Shown here piece by piece: positions 31,724 through 39,896 of a stretch of 64,000 nucleotides of DNA; position 1 is the first letter of the stretch, and each line of letters opens with the position of its first letter. Source of the stretch: Anaerolineales bacterium (GTDB taxonomy: Bacteria > Chloroflexota > Anaerolineae > Anaerolineales > Villigracilaceae); assembly GCA_020634895.1 (NCBI GenBank), contig JACKAV010000006.1, positions 124,001 through 188,000 of the forward strand. The letters run 5' to 3'. The notes under the pieces are model-generated. The model saw only the letters and a program-made list of their open reading frames with translations. It made no database searches and was not told the origin of the DNA. A program made the translations under genes and the position numbers.

Positions 31724-32224
31724 CTATGGTGTAACAGTGATCGCGCCGTACATCACGCCATGACCGCTTCCGCAGTATTCGGTGCAGATGTAGTTGTAGG
31801 TTCCGGGTTTGTCGAAGTGAATGGTCAGCTTTGAAACCTGCCCGGGGATGACCATGAAATTGGCGTTGGTGTTCTGGATCTTGAAACCGTGCTGCACATC
31901 CGAAGAGGTGACATAGAAGGTGACAACGGAACCGGCAGGAACGGTCAACTCCTTGGGAAGGTATTCCCAATTGGGGATCGCATGCGCCAGAATATAGGCA
32001 TCATATTTGCCGGGCGCGATCTCGCGCAGACCGGGGTTCGACCACGGGCTGCTGGGGTCGGTCGCAACGGTACGCGGGTCCACGCGCTGTTCAGGTGCAG
32101 GAACCTGGATGCCCATTCCAAAGGCTGCCACACTGACTGCGGTGGCAAACAATACGAGCAGGATGGCGCTGAAGATCAACCAATTGCGCTCATAGACATC
32201 GATGTGCATTTTCTGCGTGCTCAT
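31724..32224 (-). CDS. ba3-type cytochrome c oxidase subunit II (CuA)
   Basis: The 166-residue protein has one N-terminal helix (about residues 15-36) and a cupredoxin domain. The CuA ligands are all present: His112 (DVQHGF), Cys147, Cys151, His155 and Met158 in CTEYCGSGHGVM. It receives electrons from cytochrome c. The ATG at 32224 has GGAGG upstream and overlaps the stop of the tiny subunit IIa gene by four bases. A longer frame to 32269 is less likely. The single helix is typical of the ba3 type. Confidence 0.93.
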   Translation of the reverse strand: MSTQKMHIDVYERNWLIFSAILLVLFATAVSVAAFGMGIQVPAPEQRVDPRTVATDPSSPWSNPGLREIAPGKYDAYILAHAIPNWEYLPKELTVPAGSVVTFYVTSSDVQHGFKIQNTNANFMVIPGQVSKLTIHFDKPGTYNYICTEYCGSGHGVMYGAITVTP

Positions 32225-32358
32225 AGTGTGCCTCCACGTTGAACAAGGATCACATAGATCGTTGCCCAAATTGCGATGAGTGTTACAACAAAGATAGCCA
32301 GAACTGCGATCGTGCCAGTCGGGCGAAACTCATCGTCTTCTTTATCTTTTTTCGCCAT
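32221..32358 (-). CDS. 45-residue ba3 oxidase subunit IIa-like protein
   Basis: The ATG at 32358 follows AGAGGAGA. It encodes a charged start (AKKDKEDDEFRPTG) and one helix (TIAVLAIFVVTLIAIWATIYVILV) ending in QRG. This closely resembles subunit IIa of Thermus ba3 oxidase, a single helix with a KGALAV-type start and an ARG end that replaces the missing second helix of subunit II. Its stop overlaps the subunit II start (ATGA), so translation is coupled. The match is by recall of the pattern. Confidence 0.75.
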   Translation of the reverse strand: MAKKDKEDDEFRPTGTIAVLAIFVVTLIAIWATIYVILVQRGGTL

Positions 32359-32471
32359 GATACATTCTCCTCTTAAAATTAGAAATTAGGATGACTACCG
32401 CTTCATGCGGCGCCGCAAACTGCGGAGGGGGAAATTGGGCTTTTTCCTCGCTGGAGAGCAGGTCCACCTCC

Positions 32472-33059
32472 TTATTGCCTTAACATGTACTTCAGATCAT
32501 CGGCGATCTCCTGGGAGGTCACGCCGAATGGAAATACCAACTTCAAATAGCCTTCGCGGTCGAGAACGAGCAATGTCGCTGTGTGGTCGATCAGATAATC
32601 GGTGGCGGAAGAGCCTTCGGTTTTCTGATAATAGATCCCGTAGAGCGAGGCGATCTCATCCAGTTGTTCCTTGGTACCTGTAATGCCAATAAAGGTGGGG
32701 TAAAAGTGACCTACGTACTCTGCCAGCTTGTCAGGAGTATCGCGCTCGGGGTCGAGCGACACCATGATGAGCTGGACGTCATCCGCTTTTGTGCCGATAT
32801 CACGCAGCGCCTGCGCCACGTTGGCGAGCGTTGCGGGGCAAATATCGGGGCAAAAGGTATAACCGAAATAAACAAGAACGAGCTTTCCACGGAAGTTGCT
32901 GACGGATACGTCACCGTTTGCGCCGGTAAGGGTGAAGTCATAGGCGCGTTCGGGCGACTGGATGACCGTCCCGTGGAAGGTGTGCGGGCGGAGATAGATA
33001 AAGCCAAAAACCAAACCCAAAATAACAGCAAATACACTAGCAAATATCTTTAGTTTCAT
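32472..33059 (-). CDS. SCO1/SenC-family copper chaperone
   Basis: The 195-residue protein has an N-terminal anchor helix and a thioredoxin-like fold. The copper site is Cys70 and Cys74 (CPDIC) and His159 (DHTATLLVLD). SCO proteins deliver copper to, or reduce, the CuA site of oxidase subunit II, which is encoded just downstream after the subunit IIa gene. The 113-base gap before subunit IIa holds no convincing gene. It lies 16 bp downstream of a second SCO-like gene. Confidence 0.92.
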   Translation of the reverse strand: MKLKIFASVFAVILGLVFGFIYLRPHTFHGTVIQSPERAYDFTLTGANGDVSVSNFRGKLVLVYFGYTFCPDICPATLANVAQALRDIGTKADDVQLIMVSLDPERDTPDKLAEYVGHFYPTFIGITGTKEQLDEIASLYGIYYQKTEGSSATDYLIDHTATLLVLDREGYLKLVFPFGVTSQEIADDLKYMLRQ

Positions 33060-33075
33060 TGATGATTTCTGTGAA

Positions 33076-33750
33076 TTATGGAGCGTAACAAAGGAATAGA
33101 TGTGCGGCTTCGTAAGCCAGTTTCGCCGACCCGGTACTGTTTTTAACTTCTTCTGCTAACACGCCAAGGTGACGAAGGATACGGTCTGCGTCGGAAACCT
33201 GGGTGGAGTAGCGGTATTCGGCGCGGATGATGCCCCAGCCGTCCACCAGGACATAGCCGGGGTCGAGGGCAAAGTTCCCATTGCCTTTGTCTTCATAGTA
33301 GGTTTCGAAGCCCGAGCCGACAACCGTCTTAAGCAGGGACTTGTTTGTGGTGGTGGCGAACTTCCATTGGTTGAAGTCCGCGCCGAGGGCTGAGCCGTAG
33401 GTTTTTAGCGCCTCTGGTGTGTCGCGGTCTGGGTCGATGGAGATGCTTACGAATGAGACCGGAATATCGCCGAGGTCCACTTCATTCAGACGGGATTGCA
33501 CTTCCTGCAGGGTTGCGTTGGCGGTGTTGCAGGGTTCGTCGCAGTTGGTGTAGATGAATGAATAGAGGACGAACTGTCCGCGCATGGCCTCGCTGGTGAA
33601 TTCCTGATCATCCTGATCGATAAAGCTGTATGCCGGGGCAAGTCGCATCCGCGGCAGGACCTGGATGGGCTGGAAAATTTTGAAAGCGAAGGCAGATACT
33701 ACAAGCAAACCGGCTACGACATATAAGCCGTTGAAGAGATACTTGTTCAT
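33076..33750 (-). CDS. SCO-family protein lacking the third copper ligand
   Basis: The 224-residue protein has an N-terminal helix, a CDEPC site (Cys70 and Cys74) and the SCO-type fold up to SISIDPDRDTPEALKTYG. The position that normally holds the copper-binding His before the LVD strand reads LDPGYVLVD, with no His. It may act as a thiol-disulfide reductase rather than a copper donor; that is inference. Its ATG overlaps the stop of the Rrf2 gene by four bases and it leads the oxidase operon. Confidence 0.85.
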   Translation of the reverse strand: MNKYLFNGLYVVAGLLVVSAFAFKIFQPIQVLPRMRLAPAYSFIDQDDQEFTSEAMRGQFVLYSFIYTNCDEPCNTANATLQEVQSRLNEVDLGDIPVSFVSISIDPDRDTPEALKTYGSALGADFNQWKFATTTNKSLLKTVVGSGFETYYEDKGNGNFALDPGYVLVDGWGIIRAEYRYSTQVSDADRILRHLGVLAEEVKNSTGSAKLAYEAAHLFLCYAP

Positions 33751-34253
33751 GCAGAAACGGTTCCGGTGAGGGAAATTTTCTGGTTTGTAGGATCAAGACT
33801 GAGCGGGGATGAGGCGGAGTGTTGAGTGATGGTGGTTTCGATGAGATGACCATCCCTCACCAATTGTTCGAACGTCACATTGGACATTTCCGTTCTGAGC
33901 ATGTCGCTGAGGCGTTTCCACTGGCAGTTGACCGGGCATTTGTTTTCAAATGGGCAGTCGCCTTGTTTGAGGACGCAGTCTGAAAGGATGATGGTCCCTT
34001 CGAAGTGTTCCACGATCTGTAAGAGGGTGATTTCGCTGGGAAGGTGGGCGAGGGAGATGCCGCCATCGCGACCTGCCTGCGTTTCAATGAAGCCGCCGTT
34101 TGCCAGTTCTGCTACAATGCGCTGAAGCAGGGAAGGGGGAATCAGCATTTCTCGCCCGATCTCGGAGGTGGGCAGGCGGGTACCTTGGGGCTTCTTGGAG
34201 AGAGCCAGCACCACGCGGACGGCATAATCAGTTTGGCGGTTTACTCGAAACAT
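33747..34253 (-). CDS. Rrf2-family Fe-S transcriptional regulator
   Basis: The winged helix (RVNRQTDYAVRVVLALS, then LPTSEIGREMLIPPSLLQRIVAELANGGFI) is typical of Rrf2, and the GRDGG wing follows. Cysteines in SDCVLKQGDCPFENKCPVNC can bind an Fe-S cluster, as in NsrR and IscR, so it should sense nitric oxide, oxygen or iron status. The ATG at 34253 is chosen because AAGAAGGGA precedes it; an ATG eight codons earlier exists. It is the first gene of the oxidase operon. Palindromes of TTGTC and GACAA lie upstream. Confidence 0.9.
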   Translation of the reverse strand: MFRVNRQTDYAVRVVLALSKKPQGTRLPTSEIGREMLIPPSLLQRIVAELANGGFIETQAGRDGGISLAHLPSEITLLQIVEHFEGTIILSDCVLKQGDCPFENKCPVNCQWKRLSDMLRTEMSNVTFEQLVRDGHLIETTITQHSASSPLSLDPTNQKISLTGTVSA

Positions 34254-34277
34254 AAGGTCCCTTCTTAACTTTGACAT

Positions 34278-34589
34278 AATTCGTCAACGTTTACAAAGAT
34301 TGTAAGGATTTCACGGGCTCTTTGGACGTGTTATTAATCACATTGTCACATGACAAATGTCTTTTATTCATTTACGGTTCGTGAAGTATATATGACAACA
34401 TTTGTCTGAATTAAATTTTGATTTTGGCGTCATTCTGGGTGCGTTCTTGGTTTGTTTCAAAGAATATTTGCGATTGTCTCAAAGACCCTTTGTTGCTGTT
34501 CATATCGGGAGGGAGATGTATCATCACCTAAAGTTGGTGCGTTGATAAATGAAAATGGGGAGTGTCCATCTTGGAAGACAAGGAAATTC
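34278..34589. promoter_or_regulatory. non-coding region upstream of the Rrf2-oxidase operon
   Basis: TTGTC-ACAT-GACAA (34343-34356) is a 14-bp palindrome of the CRP/FNR type. GACAA-CAT-TTGTC (34394-34406) is a second, related palindrome. The remaining bases hold no convincing gene. Confidence 0.45.
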
Positions 34590-34665
34590 TTCACCACAGA
34601 GGGCACAAAGTTCACAGAGAAAAATAAAGGGGAATCTCTGTGAACTCCATGTGCTCCGTGGTGAA
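34590..34665. repeat. 76-bp palindromic intergenic repeat
   Basis: The arms begin TTCACCAC and end GTGGTGAA, with inner GTTCACAGAGA and TCTCTGTGAAC pairing perfectly. It is followed near 34720 by a separate GCGAATT/CGCGAATTTTCGCG-rich stretch. No gene is seen from 34666 to the lgt promoter. Confidence 0.65.
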
Positions 34666-34875
34666 TATCCACTACAGTACTTCCAAATATTGATACTTCT
34701 CAAAATGAGATAGAAGGTTTTTGCAGCGAATTACGCGAATTTTCGCGGATTTCTTTTCAAAAATTCGTTTGATGTGCATTCGCGGTTGATTTTCTGGCTT
34801 TCGACAAATATCAAAAAGTAGCGTCTTGGGCTAATGAGTGTTTCCTTATTGGAGAATTATTCGCCAGATGTGAAT

Positions 34876-34881
34876 GATATA
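34876..34881 (+). promoter_or_regulatory. probable lgt promoter -10 (extended)
   Basis: TGATATAAT is an extended -10 element about 30 bases before the lgt ATG. No good -35 is seen. Confidence 0.35.
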
Positions 34882-34910
34882 ATTTTCAAAATTCAACTCA
34901 GAGGTAAGCA

Positions 34911-36011
34911 ATGATAGATCCCGTTTTGTTTAGTTTTAAATTGTTCAACTTCCAGGTTCAGTTGACCTGGTATGGTTTGATTGTGATGTCGGGCGTGCTG
35001 ATCGGCGCGTGGTTCGCGGAGCGTGAAGTGCGCCGCCGCGGCGAAAATGGGGAAGTGCTCATCGATGCAATGGTGTGGGCTGTTGTGGCTGGTATTGTCG
35101 GCGCACGCTTGTGGTATGTGATGAATGCCATCATTGGCGGCAACACTTCCTATATTGAAGACCCAATGTCCATCATCCGCCCGCCGATCGCGGGGCTGCA
35201 CTTCTTTGGCGGTTTGCTCTTCGGCGCCATCGTTCTCATCATTTATCTGCGTAACAATGGATATGACGTCTGGCTGTTCATGGATGCGGTCGCTCCGGTT
35301 GCCCTGTTGGGACAGGCGGTCGGCAGATGGGGAAATTTCATCAACCGCGAATTGTACGGACCTCCCACCAACCTTCCCTGGGGTGTTTTGATTCCCGCCG
35401 ACCACCGCCTCTTGCAATACGCGGACCTGAGTCAGTATCCCGTTGATACGACTCGTTTCCACCCGACGTTTTTCTACGAGATGATCCTCAATGTACTGGC
35501 GTTTCTCTTCATCATGTGGTTTTCCCGCCGTGGTGATGAAGACCCGAAGCCGGGCACACTCTTTGGGTTGTGGCTGATCTTCGCCGGATTTATTCGCGTC
35601 TTCATTGAATTCTTCCGCCCCGACCAGCCGAGGATCGGCAATACGTTCATCACCACGTCCATGCTGGTGGCTTTCCTGATGGGTGTGGCTGGCGTTGTTC
35701 TGCTTTTGGTCCGTTATGGAAAATTGAAGCTTGCCATGGCTGAAGGCTGGGAAGAAGAATATCAGGTCAAGGAAGTCAAGAAGCCTGTTTCTTCGCGGAC
35801 TGCCAAAGCCAAAGTTGAGACCGTTGAATCTATTGAAGTTGAGGAAGTCAAAGAGCCTGTCGCCAAACGAAAGGCGGCTGCCAAAAAGCCAGCAGCCAAA
35901 AGCACGACGACTGCAAAGAAAACGACAACGAAGAAAACTTCAGCCAGCAAGCCTGCGGCGAAAAAGTCAACGACTACCAAGCCTGCGGCACGAAAAAAAG
36001 CCAGTAAATAG
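34911..36011 (+). CDS. lgt: prolipoprotein diacylglyceryl transferase with Lys/Ala-rich tail
   Basis: The first 275 residues match Lgt: seven-helix layout, GARLWYV, the signature GRWGNFINRELYG (about 138-150), HPTFFYE and the RVFIEFFRPDQP segment. Lgt transfers diacylglycerol from phosphatidylglycerol to the Cys of prolipoproteins, fitting the lipoproteins in this window. The usual FHGGL motif reads FFGGL at residues 98-102; the His is replaced by Phe here, as in some other lineages. The last 80 residues are a Lys/Ala/Thr/Pro tail resembling histone H1, not part of normal Lgt. AGAGGT precedes the ATG. Confidence 0.93.
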   Translation: MIDPVLFSFKLFNFQVQLTWYGLIVMSGVLIGAWFAEREVRRRGENGEVLIDAMVWAVVAGIVGARLWYVMNAIIGGNTSYIEDPMSIIRPPIAGLHFFGGLLFGAIVLIIYLRNNGYDVWLFMDAVAPVALLGQAVGRWGNFINRELYGPPTNLPWGVLIPADHRLLQYADLSQYPVDTTRFHPTFFYEMILNVLAFLFIMWFSRRGDEDPKPGTLFGLWLIFAGFIRVFIEFFRPDQPRIGNTFITTSMLVAFLMGVAGVVLLLVRYGKLKLAMAEGWEEEYQVKEVKKPVSSRTAKAKVETVESIEVEEVKEPVAKRKAAAKKPAAKSTTTAKKTTTKKTSASKPAAKKSTTTKPAARKKASK

Positions 36012-36022
36012 TTTTTAACAAA

Positions 36023-36053
36023 AAATCACCCCGAAGCCAATTCGGGGTGATTT
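36023..36053. terminator. bidirectional terminator between lgt and the sulfotransferase gene
   Basis: AAATCACCCCGAA and TTCGGGGTGATTT are perfect complements. On the minus strand six T follow. Confidence 0.85.
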
Positions 36054-36073
36054 CGTTTTAAGAGACGTTGTAA

Positions 36074-37261
36074 TTATCTGTCCAGTTCCACGCGTTCGAC
36101 GGGTGCCATTTCTTCGCGGGTTTCAAAGTGGAAACGTTCGAAGATGTCCTTGTAGCTTTCCACGATCTGCTCGCGGGTGAATCCCATTTCTTCGAACGAG
36201 TAGGAATGGTCACTGCTGAAGGTGAGCGTCTCTTTGACTGCCTGGTCGATGATGCCGTCCAGACCGGGTTTATCGGGATAGCTGAACTGCTCATAGAACC
36301 CGCGGATGACCGCCTCAGGGCGTTGGATCAAATCGTCGTAGTTGACGATCAAGTGTCGGGGGGAGGGATGCGAGTCCAAATAACGGAGGGGATAACGGTA
36401 CCAGTGTTGGGTCATTTCGAGGATTTCGTCGATGTAGAAATATCCATTGTTCGGACCCGTAAATTGACTGCGGGCGTAGTTGATCCACGAAACGGTGGAG
36501 GGGAACATGTCGAGCGGATTGCGTGCGAGGTAGAGGATGCGCGCATCGGGGAAGAATTCCGTCAGCGTTTCGATCTTGGCGCTGAAAGCGGGATTCTTCG
36601 CGACGAAATGTTTTTTGCCCGTGGCGTACATATGCCGCTGCAGCATCGACTTGTAGAATGTCATGATGCGTTTTTTGTGTTCAGGGCTGAGCGCTTCGTC
36701 GAAATGAATATAGTCGGGGAACTCGTCCATGAAAGGGAAGAGGAAGGTGACGAAATATCCGTCCCAGATGTGCATGTGGATGTTCTCATCCTCTTCGGGC
36801 TGGAAGAACGAAATGGGGTGTATCTTGAGTTTGCCGAGCGTGGCGCGGTCAAACGCGAACAGGATGCGATGCAGAATGTTGTTGAAATATTTTTTATCCA
36901 GCCGTGCAATGAAATATGTGATCTTCTTTTGCGTAACGGACGGCGTCAGGTAAATATCCCATGTGGTCAGGCTGGTGAATGTTTCCGAGTCGCGGGAGAG
37001 CAGGCGGTGGAGAAATGTCGAGCCGCTGCGGAAGTTTCCCAGTATGAAGAGCGGTTTTTCGATGGGTTGATTCTTGTAGTCGGGGAAGAGAATATCGTCG
37101 AGCCAGAAGAAGAACCAGTGCATCAGTCCGCCGAGGGGCCAGACCAGATAGAACAGGGTCAGGAATGTAAGTCTTTTTTTTGTGAGGCGGGCGGGGGTGT
37201 TTTTTGAGTTGAAAAAGGAACGGTAGAATGTTCGCCAGAACAGTCGAAAGTTATATTTCAT
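36074..37261 (-). CDS. sulfotransferase-family protein
   Basis: The 395-residue protein has the PAPS-binding loop GNFRSGSTFLHRLL (about residues 73-86), the 3'-phosphate segment RILYLARNPLDMFPS and a later RPEAVIRG. These are the features of the Sulfotransfer_3 family, which moves sulfate from PAPS to a hydroxyl or amino group on lipids, sugars or other acceptors. The acceptor is unknown. An N-terminal hydrophobic stretch (LFYLVWPLGGLMHWFFFWL) suggests membrane association. It is downstream of a SRPBCC-domain gene on the same strand. Confidence 0.85.
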   Translation of the reverse strand: MKYNFRLFWRTFYRSFFNSKNTPARLTKKRLTFLTLFYLVWPLGGLMHWFFFWLDDILFPDYKNQPIEKPLFILGNFRSGSTFLHRLLSRDSETFTSLTTWDIYLTPSVTQKKITYFIARLDKKYFNNILHRILFAFDRATLGKLKIHPISFFQPEEDENIHMHIWDGYFVTFLFPFMDEFPDYIHFDEALSPEHKKRIMTFYKSMLQRHMYATGKKHFVAKNPAFSAKIETLTEFFPDARILYLARNPLDMFPSTVSWINYARSQFTGPNNGYFYIDEILEMTQHWYRYPLRYLDSHPSPRHLIVNYDDLIQRPEAVIRGFYEQFSYPDKPGLDGIIDQAVKETLTFSSDHSYSFEEMGFTREQIVESYKDIFERFHFETREEMAPVERVELDR

Positions 37262-37373
37262 TCAGGGCGGGATCCTTGGGTATTGATTGTGCGGTGTTGC
37301 TCGCAGCTAAATAATTCTATCAGGTATTGTACTTTTGAGATTAACACTTTTTGAACGATGCGGGATACGCAAA

Positions 37374-37817
37374 CTATTTGTTCTTCTCAATGAAATCTTT
37401 AATACGCTGCAGCATTTCTCCATGCGCGGTCTGCGCCTGTTTGAACGCATAATCGAACAACAGGTCGGGCGCTTTCATCGTGATGGTCTCGTGCAGTGTC
37501 ACTCCATTTTGAGTCAGCGTGATCTTTGTCAGATTTTCCACATGGGTATTCGGAGATTGATATGCCTGCGTATGAACGGTATCTTCCGTCACGGAGATAA
37601 TATCCGCCTGATACTTGATCTTGAATTTGAACGGACCCCACTGCAAATTATCGGTGATGAAATATCGGCGCACGCCGGCGGGTTCGTCCTTGGCGCGCTC
37701 CACTTTTTCGATCAACGGGTGGATCTTGTGATGCTGGCTGTAATCTGCGATCAGGTCAACGACCGTTTTGACATCCGACTGGATGAAGATCTCTTTTTCG
37801 AATTTACCTTGTTTCAT
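37374..37817 (-). CDS. SRPBCC (START-like) domain protein
   Basis: The start at 37817 gives MKQGKFEKEIFIQSDVKTVVDLIADYSQHHKIHPLI, the usual opening of a polyketide-cyclase or START-like ligand-binding fold of about 147 residues. The ligand is unknown. TATAAT lies only seven bases before the ATG, so the transcript may be leaderless. It is divergent from the O-methyltransferase gene, and 112 bp upstream of the sulfotransferase gene. Confidence 0.65.
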   Translation of the reverse strand: MKQGKFEKEIFIQSDVKTVVDLIADYSQHHKIHPLIEKVERAKDEPAGVRRYFITDNLQWGPFKFKIKYQADIISVTEDTVHTQAYQSPNTHVENLTKITLTQNGVTLHETITMKAPDLLFDYAFKQAQTAHGEMLQRIKDFIEKNK

Positions 37818-37957
37818 GCGCGTGATTATACACCCGCCAAAATCACCGCCTCTTACCGGACTTTGAACTGGTCGCTGTTCCCGATGCTTATTCTCGTCTT
37901 GAGGTTTATCTCTGCGAATGGATGTACAATTTGCAGCGTTAACCAAAGGAGAACATT

Positions 37958-38602
37958 ATGAGTGACGAATTTTTAACGTATGCAGCAGCACAAGATTACA
38001 TTACATCCCTTGTCCCGCCGCGCGAAGCGGAACTGGTGGAAATGGAAGCCTATGCCGAAAAGAACGACTTTCCCATTATCGGTCCGGCGTGCGGATATTA
38101 TTGTTATCAACTGGCGCGGATGATGAAGGCGAAGTCCGTTTTTGAATTGGGGTCGGGGTACGGCTATTCCACGGCGTGGTTCGCGAAGGCGGTGCGTGAG
38201 AACGGCGGCGGAGTCGTGCATCACACCGTCTGGGAGGATGAACTGTCTGAAAGGGCACGCAGGCATCTCGTCAAGTTGGGAAGCGCAGACCTGGTCCACT
38301 TCCACGTCTCGGAGGCAGTGGAGGCGCTCACGCAGACGGAAGGTCCGTTCGATATTATTTTCAACGATATCGATAAGCAGGCGTATCCCGCTTCGCTGCC
38401 AGTCATCAAAGAGAAATTGCGCAGCGGCGGTTTGCTCATCATCGATAATATGCTTTGGAGCGGACGCATTTTTGATTCAAAAGACACATCGCCATCCACG
38501 CAGGGCGTGCGCGAATTTACAAGATCGATCATTGAAGATATGGATTGGATCGTGTCGCTTGCGCCGATGCGGGATGGCATGATCGTGGCATATAAAAAAT
38601 AA
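37958..38602 (+). CDS. class I SAM-dependent O-methyltransferase
   Basis: The 214-residue protein matches the catechol/caffeoyl-CoA O-methyltransferase family. The SAM motif I is ELGSGYGYSTAW (about 62-73) and the metal-binding Asp lie in FDIIFNDIDKQAY and LLIIDNMLWSGR. It methylates hydroxyl groups of small molecules, usually with Mg2+. The substrate is unknown. AGGAG precedes the ATG. It lies 20 bp ahead of a PLP-dependent lyase gene and probably shares its transcript. Confidence 0.88.
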   Translation: MSDEFLTYAAAQDYITSLVPPREAELVEMEAYAEKNDFPIIGPACGYYCYQLARMMKAKSVFELGSGYGYSTAWFAKAVRENGGGVVHHTVWEDELSERARRHLVKLGSADLVHFHVSEAVEALTQTEGPFDIIFNDIDKQAYPASLPVIKEKLRSGGLLIIDNMLWSGRIFDSKDTSPSTQGVREFTRSIIEDMDWIVSLAPMRDGMIVAYKK

Positions 38603-38622
38603 ATTCACACCAACGAGGAGAT

Positions 38623-39786
38623 ATGACAAACTTCAATAACACACCGGATCGCCGAAAGAATATCAACATTACAAAATGGTCTTATTATGGAAAAGACGTC
38701 CTGCCGATGTGGGTGGCAGATATGGATTTTCCCGCGCCGAAACCGATCCTCGATGAATTGCACAAACGCATCGATCATGGCGTGATGGGCTATGAGATTC
38801 CTGCCAGACCTTTGCAGGAAATTGCCGCCGCCCGCATGGATCGACTCTATCGCTGGAAGGTGGACCCCGATGCCGTGCGGGTGGTAACCGGCATCGTCAG
38901 CGGATTCAGCGTGGCGGCGCGTGCGTTCTGTTCGCCCAAAAAGGGCGTGGCGATGCAAACGCCTGTGTATAACGAATTCCATGAAGTAAAAAACAATGTT
39001 GGAATCCCGCAGATCGATATTCCTCTTGTGAAGAATATCAAAGGCAATATCCTGAAATACGAGATCGATTGGGACTTGTTCGAAAAGCGCGTTAAGAAGG
39101 CTGGCATGTTCCTGCTTTGTAATCCGCACAACCCGTTGGGGATCATTTTCTCGCGCAAGGAATTGACACGCATGGCGGAGATCTGCATTCGAAATGATGT
39201 CTTGATCGTTTCGGACGAGATCCATTCGGAGTTGATATTGGGCGAAAATAAATTCACGCCAATGGCAAAGCTTTCACGTGAGATTGAGAAGCATGTCATT
39301 ACGCTGGTTTCGCCTTCCAAAACATTCAACGTCCCCGGTTTGTTCTGCGGATTTGCGATCATCCCCGATAAGGAACTGCGCGATCGTTATACAACGGAGT
39401 TGGAGCATTTGCGCCTGCATGTGGGCAGCATGGGACTCCATGCTGCGTATGTTGGTTTCTCAGGCAAATGCGACGGCTGGCTGCGCGATCTGAATCGTTA
39501 TCTTACGGGGAATCGTGATTTTCTCGTTGATTATGTGACCAAATACATGCCGAACGTCCGCACCACGATACCCGATGCAACCTATCTTGGCTGGCTCGAT
39601 TTCACCCAAACCGAGATCGAAGGCTCGCCTTTCGAATTTTTCAAAGAAAAAGCGAAAGTTGCCCTTAGCGAAGGAAAAATATTTGGAAAAGAAGGCGCCG
39701 GGCATACGCGCATCAACTTTGGCACATCGCGCGCCATTTTGAAGGAAGGGTTGGATAAAATGCGAAAGGCGATGGAAAGTATTTAA
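38623..39786 (+). CDS. PatB/MalY-type PLP-dependent aminotransferase (cystathionine beta-lyase family)
   Basis: The 387-residue protein has the family start (PMWVADMDFPAP), the cofactor-contacting NPHNPLG and SDEIHSEL, and the PLP Lys in SPSKTFNVPGL (about residue 226). Enzymes of this family cleave C-S bonds of cystathionine or cysteine conjugates, or transaminate. The exact reaction cannot be told. A clear ribosome binding site (GAGGAG) precedes the ATG, and the gene follows the O-methyltransferase gene by 20 bp. Confidence 0.87.
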   Translation: MTNFNNTPDRRKNINITKWSYYGKDVLPMWVADMDFPAPKPILDELHKRIDHGVMGYEIPARPLQEIAAARMDRLYRWKVDPDAVRVVTGIVSGFSVAARAFCSPKKGVAMQTPVYNEFHEVKNNVGIPQIDIPLVKNIKGNILKYEIDWDLFEKRVKKAGMFLLCNPHNPLGIIFSRKELTRMAEICIRNDVLIVSDEIHSELILGENKFTPMAKLSREIEKHVITLVSPSKTFNVPGLFCGFAIIPDKELRDRYTTELEHLRLHVGSMGLHAAYVGFSGKCDGWLRDLNRYLTGNRDFLVDYVTKYMPNVRTTIPDATYLGWLDFTQTEIEGSPFEFFKEKAKVALSEGKIFGKEGAGHTRINFGTSRAILKEGLDKMRKAMESI

Positions 39787-39860
39787 TGTGAGTAATGGTT
39801 GATTTTGAAAATATTACTTACCCGGTTTTGAAGTTATTTGGGTAGTTAGTGTGTTTGAAA

Positions 39861-39896
39861 AAATAACGGCGGATTTTATCCGCCGTTATTTTTTTA
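39861..39896. terminator. terminator overlapping the tmk stop codon
   Basis: AATAACGGCGGAT pairs with ATCCGCCGTTATT around TTT, with T runs on both strands. The tmk stop codon (39886-39888) lies inside the stem. Confidence 0.85.

Noticed and set aside
32359..32471. Possible GTG-started 40-codon gene between SCO1 and subunit IIa
   Set aside because: The frame runs through the ribosome binding site and start of subunit IIa, lacks a clear domain and its own start is weak.
35180..35220. Lgt inactive because the conserved His is Phe
   Set aside because: This His is not universal in Lgt; some lineages have other residues there, and all other key motifs are kept.
38076..38582. Overlapping frames inside the O-methyltransferase gene
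   Set aside because: They are Arg/Ser-rich shadow frames of a gene with clear SAM motifs.
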